From Candidatus Gastranaerophilales bacterium (GTDB lineage Bacteria > Cyanobacteriota > Vampirovibrionia > Gastranaerophilales > Gastranaerophilaceae), in the NCBI GenBank assembly GCA_947589525.1, contig CANQAW010000035.1:1-12079 (forward strand): DNA of 12,079 nucleotides, given 5' to 3'. The notes below the pieces were generated by a model. The model saw only the letters and a list, made by a program, of their open reading frames with translations, was not told where the DNA came from and made no database searches. Below, piece after piece: positions 6,335 to 12,079 of this stretch (within the stretch, counting starts at the first letter, position 1; each line of letters opens with the position of its first letter). The position numbers and the translations under genes were made by a program.

Positions 6335-7281
6335 TCCGTTCTTTTTTCTTTTGGCGCTTTTTTGGTATTTATTTTTGCTTTAATTGAATTTTTAACATTT
6401 ATAATTTTGGTCTTTAGAGTTTTGCTTGTTTCTTTTGCTTTTTCTTTTGCAATTGTTGTTTTTTCATCAATATTTGTTTTTGTGTCGTTGATTAATTTAT
6501 CGGTATCCCACTTTTTGCGTTCAATTTCCGATAATTCTTTCTTTGTGCCTATATTGTGTCTGTCTTTTGCGTATTGTTTTAAATTTTCTCTTGTAATGTA
6601 TGTCGGAGGTTCAACATAATTCGGATTTAGCAATTTCATTTTAACATTATAAGCAATATCGGGGCTTATATATTTTGAATATTCCTTCAAACGAAGCATT
6701 CCTTCATAATTGTTTGAAATTGTCGTATCCAGATTTTTCATTTTATTGTTTCTTATGTTTTTGGCATAAATGCTCTCCCAAAGAACAACCTGTTTATTCA
6801 AATCAAAAAATCCGACATAAACGCTTACCCTGTGTGTGGGATTAACGCTATCCATTCCCGGAACATTTAAAGTATTCCATAAAGTACTTTTCAAAAAATC
6901 TCTTTGAGTATCAATTCCCATTGTCACGACAATCATTTTTTTGACGCCGAGTTTTTTGGCTATTTTGTCCAAAAATTGGTAATCAACATCATATCCCTGC
7001 TGCAGTCCTTGCAAAATCTGCAAGTCTTGCTGTCTCAAACCCGATTTAATAAGTGCTTGTTTTGCGCTGTCTAAGGATATAACTTCAACATTTTTTTTAT
7101 AAAGAGATGTTCTTATGTCGCTTGCAAAAAACTCCGGCGTTCTGTAGTAGGCATTATAATATGTAACGGGCGTCAGCATTGCATCAGTAATAATTCCTAT
7201 TTTTTCAAGCGCAAAGGAACTGTTTGTGCAAAATAAAACAAAACCTGCAATCAAAAAAAGTTTTTTTACTATACCCCTCAT
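6325..7281 (-). CDS. Secreted protein with CsgG/FlgO-like domain, unknown function, 318 aa
   Basis: No firm family recognised. Counting from the ATG at 7281, residues 1-24 are a Sec signal peptide ending SSFA. Residues 25-165 alternate strand and helix (KIGIITD; ASDIRTSLYKK; VEVISLDS; FLDKIAKKLGVKKMIVVTMGID; VSVYVGFFDLNKQVVLWES). That order, with a variable helix pair before 'IAKKLGV-hydrophobic strand' and 'FFDLNKQVVLWE', resembles the CsgG/TolB-N/FlgO/FlgT-middle fold; this is an inference. Residues 220-318 are Lys/Thr-rich, helical and strongly basic, perhaps a cell-wall or coiled-coil region. The reading frame opens at 7347, but the best promoter would start transcription near 7340, and only the 7281 or 7284 ATG puts a signal peptide at the N-terminus. 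It lies just upstream of fliL on the same strand, so a flagellar or envelope role is plausible. Confidence 0.8.
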   Translation of the reverse strand: MRGIVKKLFLIAGFVLFCTNSSFALEKIGIITDAMLTPVTYYNAYYRTPEFFASDIRTSLYKKNVEVISLDSAKQALIKSGLRQQDLQILQGLQQGYDVDYQFLDKIAKKLGVKKMIVVTMGIDTQRDFLKSTLWNTLNVPGMDSVNPTHRVSVYVGFFDLNKQVVLWESIYAKNIRNNKMKNLDTTISNNYEGMLRLKEYSKYISPDIAYNVKMKLLNPNYVEPPTYITRENLKQYAKDRHNIGTKKELSEIERKKWDTDKLINDTKTNIDEKTTIAKEKAKETSKTLKTKIINVKNSIKAKINTKKAPKEKRTDWL

Positions 7282-7339
7282 CATAGTAAAATTATCATCC
7301 ATAGTTTTAACATTTAAAATCATATATTTACAGTATTTT

Positions 7340-7358
7340 TTTGACATTTATAAAATTT
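7340..7358 (+). repeat. 19-bp direct repeat, copy 1 (flagellar divergent control region)
   Basis: TTTGACATTTATAAAATTT matches the second copy at 7380-7398 at 16 of 19 positions, with a start-to-start distance of exactly 40 bases. This copy overlaps the -10 box of the minus-strand promoter and carries a consensus TTGACA. It may be a regulator site or a duplicated promoter element. Confidence 0.5.
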
Positions 7359-7375
7359 TTATTAAATAAAAACAA
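7347..7375 (-). promoter_or_regulatory. Candidate promoter of the 318-aa secreted protein gene
   Basis: Minus-strand TTGTTT (7370-7375) and TATAAA (7347-7352) are separated by 17 bases. Transcription would begin near 7340, about 59 nt before the ATG at 7281, which supports the downstream start. The -10 box lies within the first copy of the 19-bp direct repeat. Confidence 0.5.
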
Positions 7376-7379
7376 ACTC

Positions 7380-7398
7380 TTTGACGTATATAAAATTG
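7380..7398 (+). repeat. 19-bp direct repeat, copy 2 (flagellar divergent control region)
   Basis: TTTGACGTATATAAAATTG, 16 of 19 identical to the copy at 7340-7358. It contains the -35 box of the fliJ promoter, so a protein binding both copies would touch both divergent promoters. Confidence 0.5.
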
Positions 7399-7409
7399 AA
7401 TAGTATATT
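7381..7409 (+). promoter_or_regulatory. fliJ: Promoter of the fliJ operon
   Basis: TTGACG (7381-7386), 17 bases, TATATT (7404-7409): the best sigma-70 type promoter in the window. Transcription should start near 7416, leaving a leader of only about 9 nt before the fliJ ATG, with at most a GAAAGA as ribosome site. It resembles the housekeeping consensus rather than a sigma-28 (TAAA/GCCGATAA) or sigma-54 (GG/GC) flagellar promoter. Confidence 0.65.
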
Positions 7410-7424
7410 CTTGAAAGATTAAAA

Positions 7425-7910
7425 ATGCCCTTTAGATACAGATTGCGCAAAATTCTTGAAATAAGAATACGAAAAAAAGAAGAACAATTGCAAGTTGTAA
7501 TTAAAGCGCAGGAAGAAGTAGACAGAATTGAACTTCTTATTTTGAAAAATCTTGACCAGATAAAAAACCTGTCCGAACAGATGAAATCAGCAGACCCGAT
7601 GATGTATGACAATTATGACAAATATATAAAACATCTTTGGGAAGAAGATGAAAAACTCAAACAGTTAAAAAAAGAAGCCATTGATAATCTGAACAAGGAA
7701 AAAGAAATTTTGAAAATCAAAGAACAGGAAGTAAATGTCTTAGAAAAACACAAAGAAAGACAAAAAGAAGAATATATAAAAGAGCAAAAAGCGAAAGAGT
7801 TAAAAGAGTTAAACGAAATCGGTTCTCAAAAATTTTTCCAAAAACAAATCTTAAATAAAGAAGAACAAGAGCTGTTAGAGAAACTGGAACTTGAAAATGA
7901 ACACTATTAG
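7425..7910 (+). CDS. fliJ: Flagellar export protein FliJ
   Basis: FliJ is the coiled-coil stalk of the flagellar type III export ATPase (FliH-FliI-FliJ), linking the ATPase to the FlhA gate and handling export chaperones. The 161-residue product has the family size and layout: an N-terminal FRYRLRKILEIRIRKKEEQ motif, equivalent to the usual F-x-y-x-L-q-x-l-L-d-x-R start, followed by a nearly unbroken, highly charged Glu/Lys helix for the rest of the chain (residues 15-157), broken only around SADPMMYDNYD (55-65). Sequence conservation in this family is weak, so the assignment rests on the N-terminal motif, coiled coil, length and place directly before other flagellar genes. Its end overlaps the next gene by 14 bases, implying translational coupling. 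Confidence 0.8.
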   Translation: MPFRYRLRKILEIRIRKKEEQLQVVIKAQEEVDRIELLILKNLDQIKNLSEQMKSADPMMYDNYDKYIKHLWEEDEKLKQLKKEAIDNLNKEKEILKIKEQEVNVLEKHKERQKEEYIKEQKAKELKELNEIGSQKFFQKQILNKEEQELLEKLELENEHY

Positions 7911-8514
7911 CCAAACACAACTAAATCAGCAAAATTATATACCCGTGGCGGAAACTTCATATATCAATGAAAAAGATAATAATACTTTTTATGATATTAG
8001 AACCCGACTTGAAGAAATCATAAAAAATTTAACTGCACCAAAAGACTTAACAATAGAGGAAGAACTGAATAATAAATTTTTAGAGCTTGATTTCGGCTCG
8101 GAATTTGAAATAGATGCAGCTAAAATCGGTGTATACGATGCAATATTTTTTATAAATCTTTTAAACAGCGAAAATCTGATTTCATACAGCGTTGAAGATA
8201 ATAAAATAGAGCTTGCAACTTTTGATAATCAAAAAATTAATGCAACCAATTCTCTTTTAAACATGCTTCAAACGTCACTTGATACAAAAAAACCGATTAG
8301 GCTTGATTTTGATAAAGATATAACAGTCATTTTAAAGCTGGACAGAGAAGGAAAAATCCAAGCTCACTTTATCCCCGGGTCAAGCGAAGTTGAAAAATAT
8401 TTAAAAAATAATATCCAAAGCTTACGACAAGCATTTGACCGTGAAGAAATTAATTATTCTTATTTAGGATATTCAAAGCAATCCAAAAAAGAAAAACGAG
8501 GTAAAAAACAATGA
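7897..8514 (+). CDS. FliK-like flagellar hook-length control protein, short (205 aa)
   Basis: Probably related to FliK, the secreted ruler that ends hook growth and switches export specificity by acting on FlhB. The part that suggests this is the C-terminal region, residues about 118-193: IRLDFDKDITVILKLDREGKIQAHFI, then a helix VEKYLKNNIQSLRQAF and EINYSYLGYS. This copies the Flg_hook domain pattern (L-x-L-P-x-x-L-G-x-V-x-V, then V-R-x-x-L-x-x-x-L-x-x-L-R-x-x-L). The tail is basic (KKEKRGKKQ). The whole protein is much shorter than typical FliK (often over 350 residues), and the Pro-rich ruler is missing; the N-terminal 110 residues are instead helical and acidic. ATG at 7897 has GGA eight bases away; TTG at 7891 is the alternative. 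It overlaps fliJ by 14 bases and the next gene by 4 (ATGA). Confidence 0.6.
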   Translation: MNTISQTQLNQQNYIPVAETSYINEKDNNTFYDIRTRLEEIIKNLTAPKDLTIEEELNNKFLELDFGSEFEIDAAKIGVYDAIFFINLLNSENLISYSVEDNKIELATFDNQKINATNSLLNMLQTSLDTKKPIRLDFDKDITVILKLDREGKIQAHFIPGSSEVEKYLKNNIQSLRQAFDREEINYSYLGYSKQSKKEKRGKKQ

Positions 8515-9344
8515 GAGACGCATTTATCAATGCAATGAATATGCAAAAAAGCACAGTTGAATGGATTAATTCAATATCTGAAAATCTTACAAATATGTAT
8601 ACTCCTGGATACAGAGAAAATCAAATGACATTTAAAACATACTTAGATGCCACAGTACCCGACAGAATTCTGAAAAATACGGGACAGGGCAAGGCAATTC
8701 CTGGGACTTCCGCTGAAAATGTCTTTCTGGAAGGCAAAGGATACTTTGTTTTGAGAAATGACGAAGGAAGAGTTGCATACACCCGCCTCGGTGAATTTAA
8801 ATTTAACGGCGACGGAGTATATTGCGCATCGGACGGCTCAAAAGTTCAAGGCTATATTTTAAATGATAAAGGCGAAATAATGTCGGGAACAAAGTCTCTT
8901 ACAAACGGAGCTTTTGAAGAAACAATTGCGCAAGGCGGAGCTTTAAGCATTCCGACAACCGAAATAAAATTATGGATTGACCCTGATAACGGAAAATATT
9001 TGGGAAAATATGACGAATTTGAAATTAAATCAGACGGCGTTTTCTACGGAAAAACAAGCGGAGGCAGAGAATCTACGCCGTTATTTAAAATTGCAATAAT
9101 GAACTTTCATAACCCCCAAGAGCTTTTTGAATTTAAACAGGGACAATTTCTGGAAACTCCCTACAGCGGAAAACCCGTCATAGGAAGAGGGGAAATTCAA
9201 AGCGGGTCAATCGAACTGTCAAATATTGACTTTAAAGCTAACTCCGTATATTGGAAAGAAGCCAACATTCAAATGAATGTATCGGATAAAGTAATGTCCA
9301 CGTATAAAAAACTCTTAGAAAGCGCTATGTCGCTTCTGGATTAA
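8511..9344 (+). CDS. Flagellar rod/hook protein, FlgE/FlgF/FlgG family
   Basis: An axial protein of the flagellar rod or hook, exported by the flagellar type III machine. The N-terminal helix (INSISENLTNMYTPGYRENQMTF, residues 19-41) is the family's 'xxISNNLANxxTxGFKxxxxxF' signature in a diverged form. The middle carries the shared D1 motif FLEGKGYFVLRNDEGRVAYTRLGEFKF (72-98) and DGSKVQGY (108-115). The C-terminus has GRGEIQSGSIELSNIDF (225-241) and the final helix to residue 277. The 277-residue length fits FlgF or FlgG better than FlgE, usually over 400; I cannot separate FlgF from FlgG. The C-terminal helix departs from consensus: the usual QRAYQAN is replaced by EANIQMN. GAGG at 8498-8501 is nine bases before the ATG, which overlaps the previous stop. 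Confidence 0.85.
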   Translation: MRDAFINAMNMQKSTVEWINSISENLTNMYTPGYRENQMTFKTYLDATVPDRILKNTGQGKAIPGTSAENVFLEGKGYFVLRNDEGRVAYTRLGEFKFNGDGVYCASDGSKVQGYILNDKGEIMSGTKSLTNGAFEETIAQGGALSIPTTEIKLWIDPDNGKYLGKYDEFEIKSDGVFYGKTSGGRESTPLFKIAIMNFHNPQELFEFKQGQFLETPYSGKPVIGRGEIQSGSIELSNIDFKANSVYWKEANIQMNVSDKVMSTYKKLLESAMSLLD

Positions 9345-9349
9345 TATTT

Positions 9350-10258
9350 ATGAAAAAAATATTTTACCTCAATTTAATGGTTTTTGTTTTCTTCTCGGCA
9401 AATCTTATTTGTGCGGGAGAAGACTTTTTTCTTGACAGCGACTTTAATGTAAATACTATGCAGAATAGTGAAAATCAAGGCTTTGGAGAGCTTGAAAGCA
9501 AAATTCAAGAAAATTACGAAGCGCTTCAAAAAAGGCTGGATGAAATTGAAAAACAAAAACACCAAAACATTGAAACTCCTAAAGTTGAAGAAAATAAAGT
9601 TCAAAAACAAATAAAAGAAGAACCGAAAGAAAAAAAAGAAGGTTTCTTTAAAAAACTTTTTAAAAAAAAGAAAAAACAGCCCGCAGAGTCTCAAAACGGA
9701 TATTACGGAGAACTTCCCGAAATATCAAAAGATTTTAACTACAAAAAAAGCACTAATTTCACTACTTCCGAAGATGAATACAAAATTCCGACCATAGAAG
9801 AACTTGAAAATGAAATTAACAAAGAAAAGTTAAAGCAAGCGCCTGTAGATGATGCGCTTTTTATAGATAATATTTTAAAAACAAAAGATACAACAAGCGA
9901 ATATATAAAAGATTTGCAAAAAACAAAGTACGCATTTTCAAATTTAAAAAAATGCATTGAAGAACAAGGCTCTATTCAAAGATTTAATGCATGTGTCAAT
10001 ATGATTGATTTGCAAGTTAAAAATTTTGAAGAAAAATACAAAAACAGTTCGGATTCTTTAAAAGAAAGTTATAAATCCGTTTTATCAACCAATTACCACT
10101 CTAAAGTTCTGGGAAATCTTTTATATGATTCCAACTATTACGCAAGATACATTCCCACAAGTCAGGGAAAATATTCGCAAAATAATATTGATGGCGAAAA
10201 ACAAAAATTGCTGATAAGATTAAATAAAACAATATTTTTAATAAATTCGGAAAGTTAA
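9350..10258 (+). CDS. Secreted coiled-coil, Lys/Glu-rich protein of unknown function, 302 aa
   Basis: Not recognised. Residues 1-22 are a Sec signal peptide (MKK, Phe/Val-rich core, LICA before Gly23); the C at 21 lacks a lipobox. Residues 45-70 form a probable coiled coil (LESKIQENYEALQKRLDEIEKQK), followed by a Glu/Lys-rich linker and the basic stretch FFKKLFKKKKK (99-109). The segment 115-165 looks flexible, then a helical C-terminal domain (165-300) carries two cysteines (Cys202, Cys215) that could form a disulfide. Asn/Tyr-rich residues end the protein. The gene lies five bases after the rod/hook gene and its TAA shares an A with the ATG of pgeF, so it is embedded in the operon and may be a flagellar or peptidoglycan-associated periplasmic factor; that is inference only. 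No Shine-Dalgarno is evident. Confidence 0.8.
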   Translation: MKKIFYLNLMVFVFFSANLICAGEDFFLDSDFNVNTMQNSENQGFGELESKIQENYEALQKRLDEIEKQKHQNIETPKVEENKVQKQIKEEPKEKKEGFFKKLFKKKKKQPAESQNGYYGELPEISKDFNYKKSTNFTTSEDEYKIPTIEELENEINKEKLKQAPVDDALFIDNILKTKDTTSEYIKDLQKTKYAFSNLKKCIEEQGSIQRFNACVNMIDLQVKNFEEKYKNSSDSLKESYKSVLSTNYHSKVLGNLLYDSNYYARYIPTSQGKYSQNNIDGEKQKLLIRLNKTIFLINSES

Positions 10259-10947
10259 TGTTTAAAACTAAAAAAATAAATGATAAAACGGTTTATTACA
10301 GCGATTTGCTGAAAACCGAGCATTTTTTTACCTCAAGAGAACTTATCGTTAAAGATAATATCGAACTTGTTTCAAAGTATTTAAAAATAAACCCCGATAA
10401 TTTAATAAAACCCTCTCAAATTCACAGCGCAAATATAGAAACGGTCGTTGAAAATAAAAAAGATTATCCCGATTGCGACGCACTTATTTTAGATAAAAAA
10501 GATTTTGCAATTTATCTTAATTTTGCCGACTGCACTCCGATTATTTTGTATGATGAAAAAAATAAAACAGGCGCAATAGCGCATGCGGGCTGGAGAGGAA
10601 CAGCACAGCAGATTGCCCCTAAAACCGTTTTAAAGATGAAAGAAATTTATAAAACAAATCCTGAAGATATAATTGCGCTTATTGGTCCTTGTATTGGTTT
10701 TGAATGTTTTGAAACATCATCTGAAGCAATTTCCAAGCTTAAAAATACAATTAAAGATACAAAAGGATTATTTAAAGATAACTTTGCCGATTTAAAAGGA
10801 ATAAATAAAAGACAGCTGGAAGATATCGGGGTTAAAAAGTTTGATATTTGCCCTTATTGTACTATTTGCGATAATGATAAATTTTTTTCTTACAGAAAAG
10901 AAAACAAAACCAAAAATCGCCACAGTGCGGTTTTAAAATTAGGCTAA
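10258..10947 (+). CDS. pgeF: Peptidoglycan editing factor / YfiH-type polyphenol oxidase (LACC1 family)
   Basis: A cytosolic zinc enzyme of the YfiH (DUF152) family. Members act as peptidoglycan editing factor PgeF in Escherichia coli, and others show laccase-like or purine nucleoside phosphorylase activity, so the exact substrate here is uncertain. The metal triad is complete: His56 (QIHSAN), Cys92 (ADCTP), His109 (AHAGWRGT). The spacings of 36 and 17 residues fit the family. IGPCIG (142-147) and the C-terminal FFSYRKENKTKNRHS (209-223) are also hallmarks. At 229 residues it is slightly short. ATG at 10258 overlaps the preceding TAA as TAATG, indicating coupling; GGAAAG upstream is a fair ribosome site. 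Its stop overlaps that of the convergent ABC gene by four bases. Confidence 0.93.
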   Translation: MFKTKKINDKTVYYSDLLKTEHFFTSRELIVKDNIELVSKYLKINPDNLIKPSQIHSANIETVVENKKDYPDCDALILDKKDFAIYLNFADCTPIILYDEKNKTGAIAHAGWRGTAQQIAPKTVLKMKEIYKTNPEDIIALIGPCIGFECFETSSEAISKLKNTIKDTKGLFKDNFADLKGINKRQLEDIGVKKFDICPYCTICDNDKFFSYRKENKTKNRHSAVLKLG

Positions 10948-11747
10948 AAATCAGTTTTAATTGTTCTTATTGAACCTAAAAGAAATTTTGTATAGTCATC
11001 TTTGGGGTTATTAAAAATTTCTTCGCAATCGCCAAATTCAACAATTTCGCCTTTATTCATTATTGCAATTTTATCGCTTAAATAACGAAGAAGATTTAAG
11101 TCGTGAGAAATAAATAACATTGTTAAATTTAACTTTTCTTTTAAGTCCAGCAATAAGTTTATTATATTTGCGCAAATACTTACATCAAGCGCACTAACGG
11201 GTTCATCCGCCACTATAAAATCGGGTTTTAAAATTAATGCACGGGCAATTGCAATTCTTTGTCTTTGACCTCCCGAAAATTCATGCGGATATTTTTTTAA
11301 ATCATCTTTGCTGATTTTTACCAAATCAATTATTTCATAAACTCGTGCAAGATTTTCTTTTTTGGATTTAAAAATTTTATGAATTTGAAGGGGTTCTAAT
11401 AAAGTTTCTTTAATTTTCATTTTGGGATTTAAGCTTGAATAAGGATTTTGAAAAATCATCTGGATTTTTTTTCTGTAGTCGAAAGTTTGTTTTTTGTTAA
11501 AATTTAAAATATTTTCTCCGTTGAATAAAATCTCGCCCGAGTTTGGCTCAATTACTTTTAAAATGCAATTGGCTAATGTTGTTTTTCCGCACCCTGATTC
11601 GCCTGCCAGAGAAACTATCTCGCCTTTTTTGATGTTTAAATTTATGTTATTTAAAACAAGATGAGGTTCTTTTTTGATTGTTAAAAAAGAACTCTCATCC
11701 GTATATATTTTTTTAAGATTTTTTATTTCAATTAAATTCTCGCTCAT
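10944..11747 (-). CDS. ABC transporter ATP-binding protein, oligopeptide/dipeptide type (OppF/DppF/NikE-like)
   Basis: The cytosolic ATPase of an importer of the peptide/nickel family. All nucleotide-binding motifs are intact: Walker A GESGCGKTT (49-57), Q-loop Gln100 in the family-specific FQNPYSSLNPKM, signature FSGGQRQ (157-163), Walker B FIVADEP with Glu182, and switch His215 (FISHDLNLL). The SSLNP after the Q-loop marks the Opp/Dpp group. At 267 residues it matches NikE-like members and is shorter than OppF/DppF (about 320-335), lacking most of their C-terminal oligopeptide extension; the end YTKFLLGSI retains only its beginning. No permease or partner ATPase is in the window, although a partner could sit elsewhere. 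It follows the sigma-factor gene by 44 bases on the same strand and is convergent with pgeF. Confidence 0.9.
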   Translation of the reverse strand: MSENLIEIKNLKKIYTDESSFLTIKKEPHLVLNNINLNIKKGEIVSLAGESGCGKTTLANCILKVIEPNSGEILFNGENILNFNKKQTFDYRKKIQMIFQNPYSSLNPKMKIKETLLEPLQIHKIFKSKKENLARVYEIIDLVKISKDDLKKYPHEFSGGQRQRIAIARALILKPDFIVADEPVSALDVSICANIINLLLDLKEKLNLTMLFISHDLNLLRYLSDKIAIMNKGEIVEFGDCEEIFNNPKDDYTKFLLGSIRTIKTDF

Positions 11748-11754
11748 TAAAATT

Positions 11755-11760
11755 ATTATA
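11755..11760 (-). promoter_or_regulatory. Possible -10 box of the ABC ATPase gene, near-leaderless
   Basis: Minus-strand TATAAT lies seven bases before the ATG at 11747, so a transcript from it would start at or next to the start codon. No Shine-Dalgarno is present. The hexamer 17 bases upstream (11778-11783, TTATTT) is a poor -35. The TATAAT may be chance in AT-rich DNA, with the gene reading through from the sigma-factor gene. Confidence 0.35.
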
Positions 11761-11791
11761 ACAAAGTTAAATATAAAAAATAATATACTTT

Positions 11792-12079
11792 TTATTGAGA
11801 TAAATATTCTTTTAAATATTGAGTCTGCGGAGATTTTTTAAGCTTTTTAACCGCTTCTTGCTCAATCTGTCTTATTCTTTCTTTTGAAAAACCCAAAATA
11901 TTACCCAATTCTTCAAGGGTTTTTGTTTTTCTGTCTTCAAGACCGAAACGGTTTAAAATTATAAATCTTTCTCTTGAGGTTAAAATAGAAAGAGCTTTAT
12001 TTATATCTTTTTTAAAATCAATTTTTTCAATTTTTTCGCTCGGCGCACATTGAATTGAATCTTGAATATAATCTTCAAG
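11792..12079 (-). CDS. Sigma-70 family RNA polymerase sigma factor, C-terminal part
   Basis: The last 95 residues of a sigma factor that continues beyond the right edge. Region 4 is clear: LTSRERFIILNRFGLEDRKTKTLEELG (33-59 of the visible part) corresponds to region 4.1, and the region 4.2 helix-turn-helix LGFSKERIRQIEQEAVKKLK (62-81) recognises the -35 box. These match primary or near-primary (group 1/2) factors such as RpoD, in which the segment reads LTxRExxVLxxRFGL and TRERIRQIE. The visible N-terminal residues (LEDYIQDS, then CAPSE) correspond to the end of region 3, as in RpoD. The C-terminal SPQTQYLKEYLSQ is a short variable tail. Whether it is the main RpoD or an alternative group-2 factor cannot be told without the upstream part, and it shows no flagellar (sigma-28) features. 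Confidence 0.88.
   Translation of the reverse strand, partial: LEDYIQDSIQCAPSEKIEKIDFKKDINKALSILTSRERFIILNRFGLEDRKTKTLEELGNILGFSKERIRQIEQEAVKKLKKSPQTQYLKEYLSQ

Noticed and set aside
7282..7347. Upstream extension of the 318-aa secreted protein (start at 7347)
   Set aside because: It would put 22 polar residues before the signal peptide, and the likely -10 box sits at 7347-7352, so those codons would precede the transcript start.
7328..7612. Minus-strand frame opposite the start of fliJ, and another at 7717-7920
   Set aside because: Antisense shadows of the fliJ coiled-coil; no motifs or ribosome sites.
9662..9677. Long A runs in the secreted coiled-coil gene as a possible programmed frameshift or slippage site
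   Set aside because: The frame is intact across the runs and encodes a plausible Lys cluster; the other frames close soon after, and there is no downstream pairing structure that I could see.
9374..9694. Minus-strand Phe-rich frame opposite the secreted coiled-coil gene
   Set aside because: It simply mirrors the Lys/Glu-rich codons of the real gene.

Overview
The window is AT-rich bacterial DNA carrying 13 protein-coding genes, two of them cut by the window edges, packed with little intergenic space. The gene set combines a long single-chain pyruvate:ferredoxin oxidoreductase (anaerobic metabolism), a flagellar gene cluster, a Bax-inhibitor-1/YccA membrane protein, and several secreted Lys-rich proteins of unknown family. 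This fits a low-GC, flagellated, anaerobic, probably diderm bacterium. My best guess is a gut-type member of the non-photosynthetic cyanobacterial sister lineage (Melainabacteria/Vampirovibrionia, Gastranaerophilales-like). That guess comes from overall impression rather than a marker gene, so treat it as tentative.

Layout, left to right. Positions 1-2961 (minus) hold most of nifJ, running off the left edge. Next, 3035-3625 (minus) encodes a small secreted protein of unknown function, and an intergenic stretch with a strong hairpin terminator and a possible small RNA separates it from coaE (3818-4372, minus). A short divergent promoter region with a perfect 16-bp palindrome lies between coaE and the Bax-inhibitor-1/YccA gene (4439-5167, plus). 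That gene shares a bidirectional terminator with the convergent flagellar genes fliN and fliL (5191-6276, minus). Upstream of fliL is a secreted protein with a CsgG/FlgO-like look (6325-7281, minus).

From a divergent control region (about 7282-7424) a second flagellar unit runs on the plus strand: fliJ, a short FliK-like protein, a FlgF/FlgG-type rod/hook protein, a secreted coiled-coil protein, and the peptidoglycan-editing gene pgeF. These genes overlap or nearly abut, so they are probably one operon. pgeF meets a convergent oligopeptide-type ABC ATPase (10944-11747, minus) with overlapping stop codons. The right edge holds the C-terminal part of a sigma-70 family factor (11792-12079, minus).

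Functionally, FliN (motor switch/C-ring), FliL (stator/motor-associated membrane protein), FliJ (export chaperone/ATPase stalk), the FliK-like protein (hook length) and the rod/hook protein all serve flagellum assembly. The two unidentified secreted proteins on either arm of the divergent cluster are the best candidates for undescribed flagellar or envelope parts. coaE, nifJ, pgeF and the sigma factor are housekeeping genes around this core. I saw no tRNA, rRNA, CRISPR array, transposase or phage signature.
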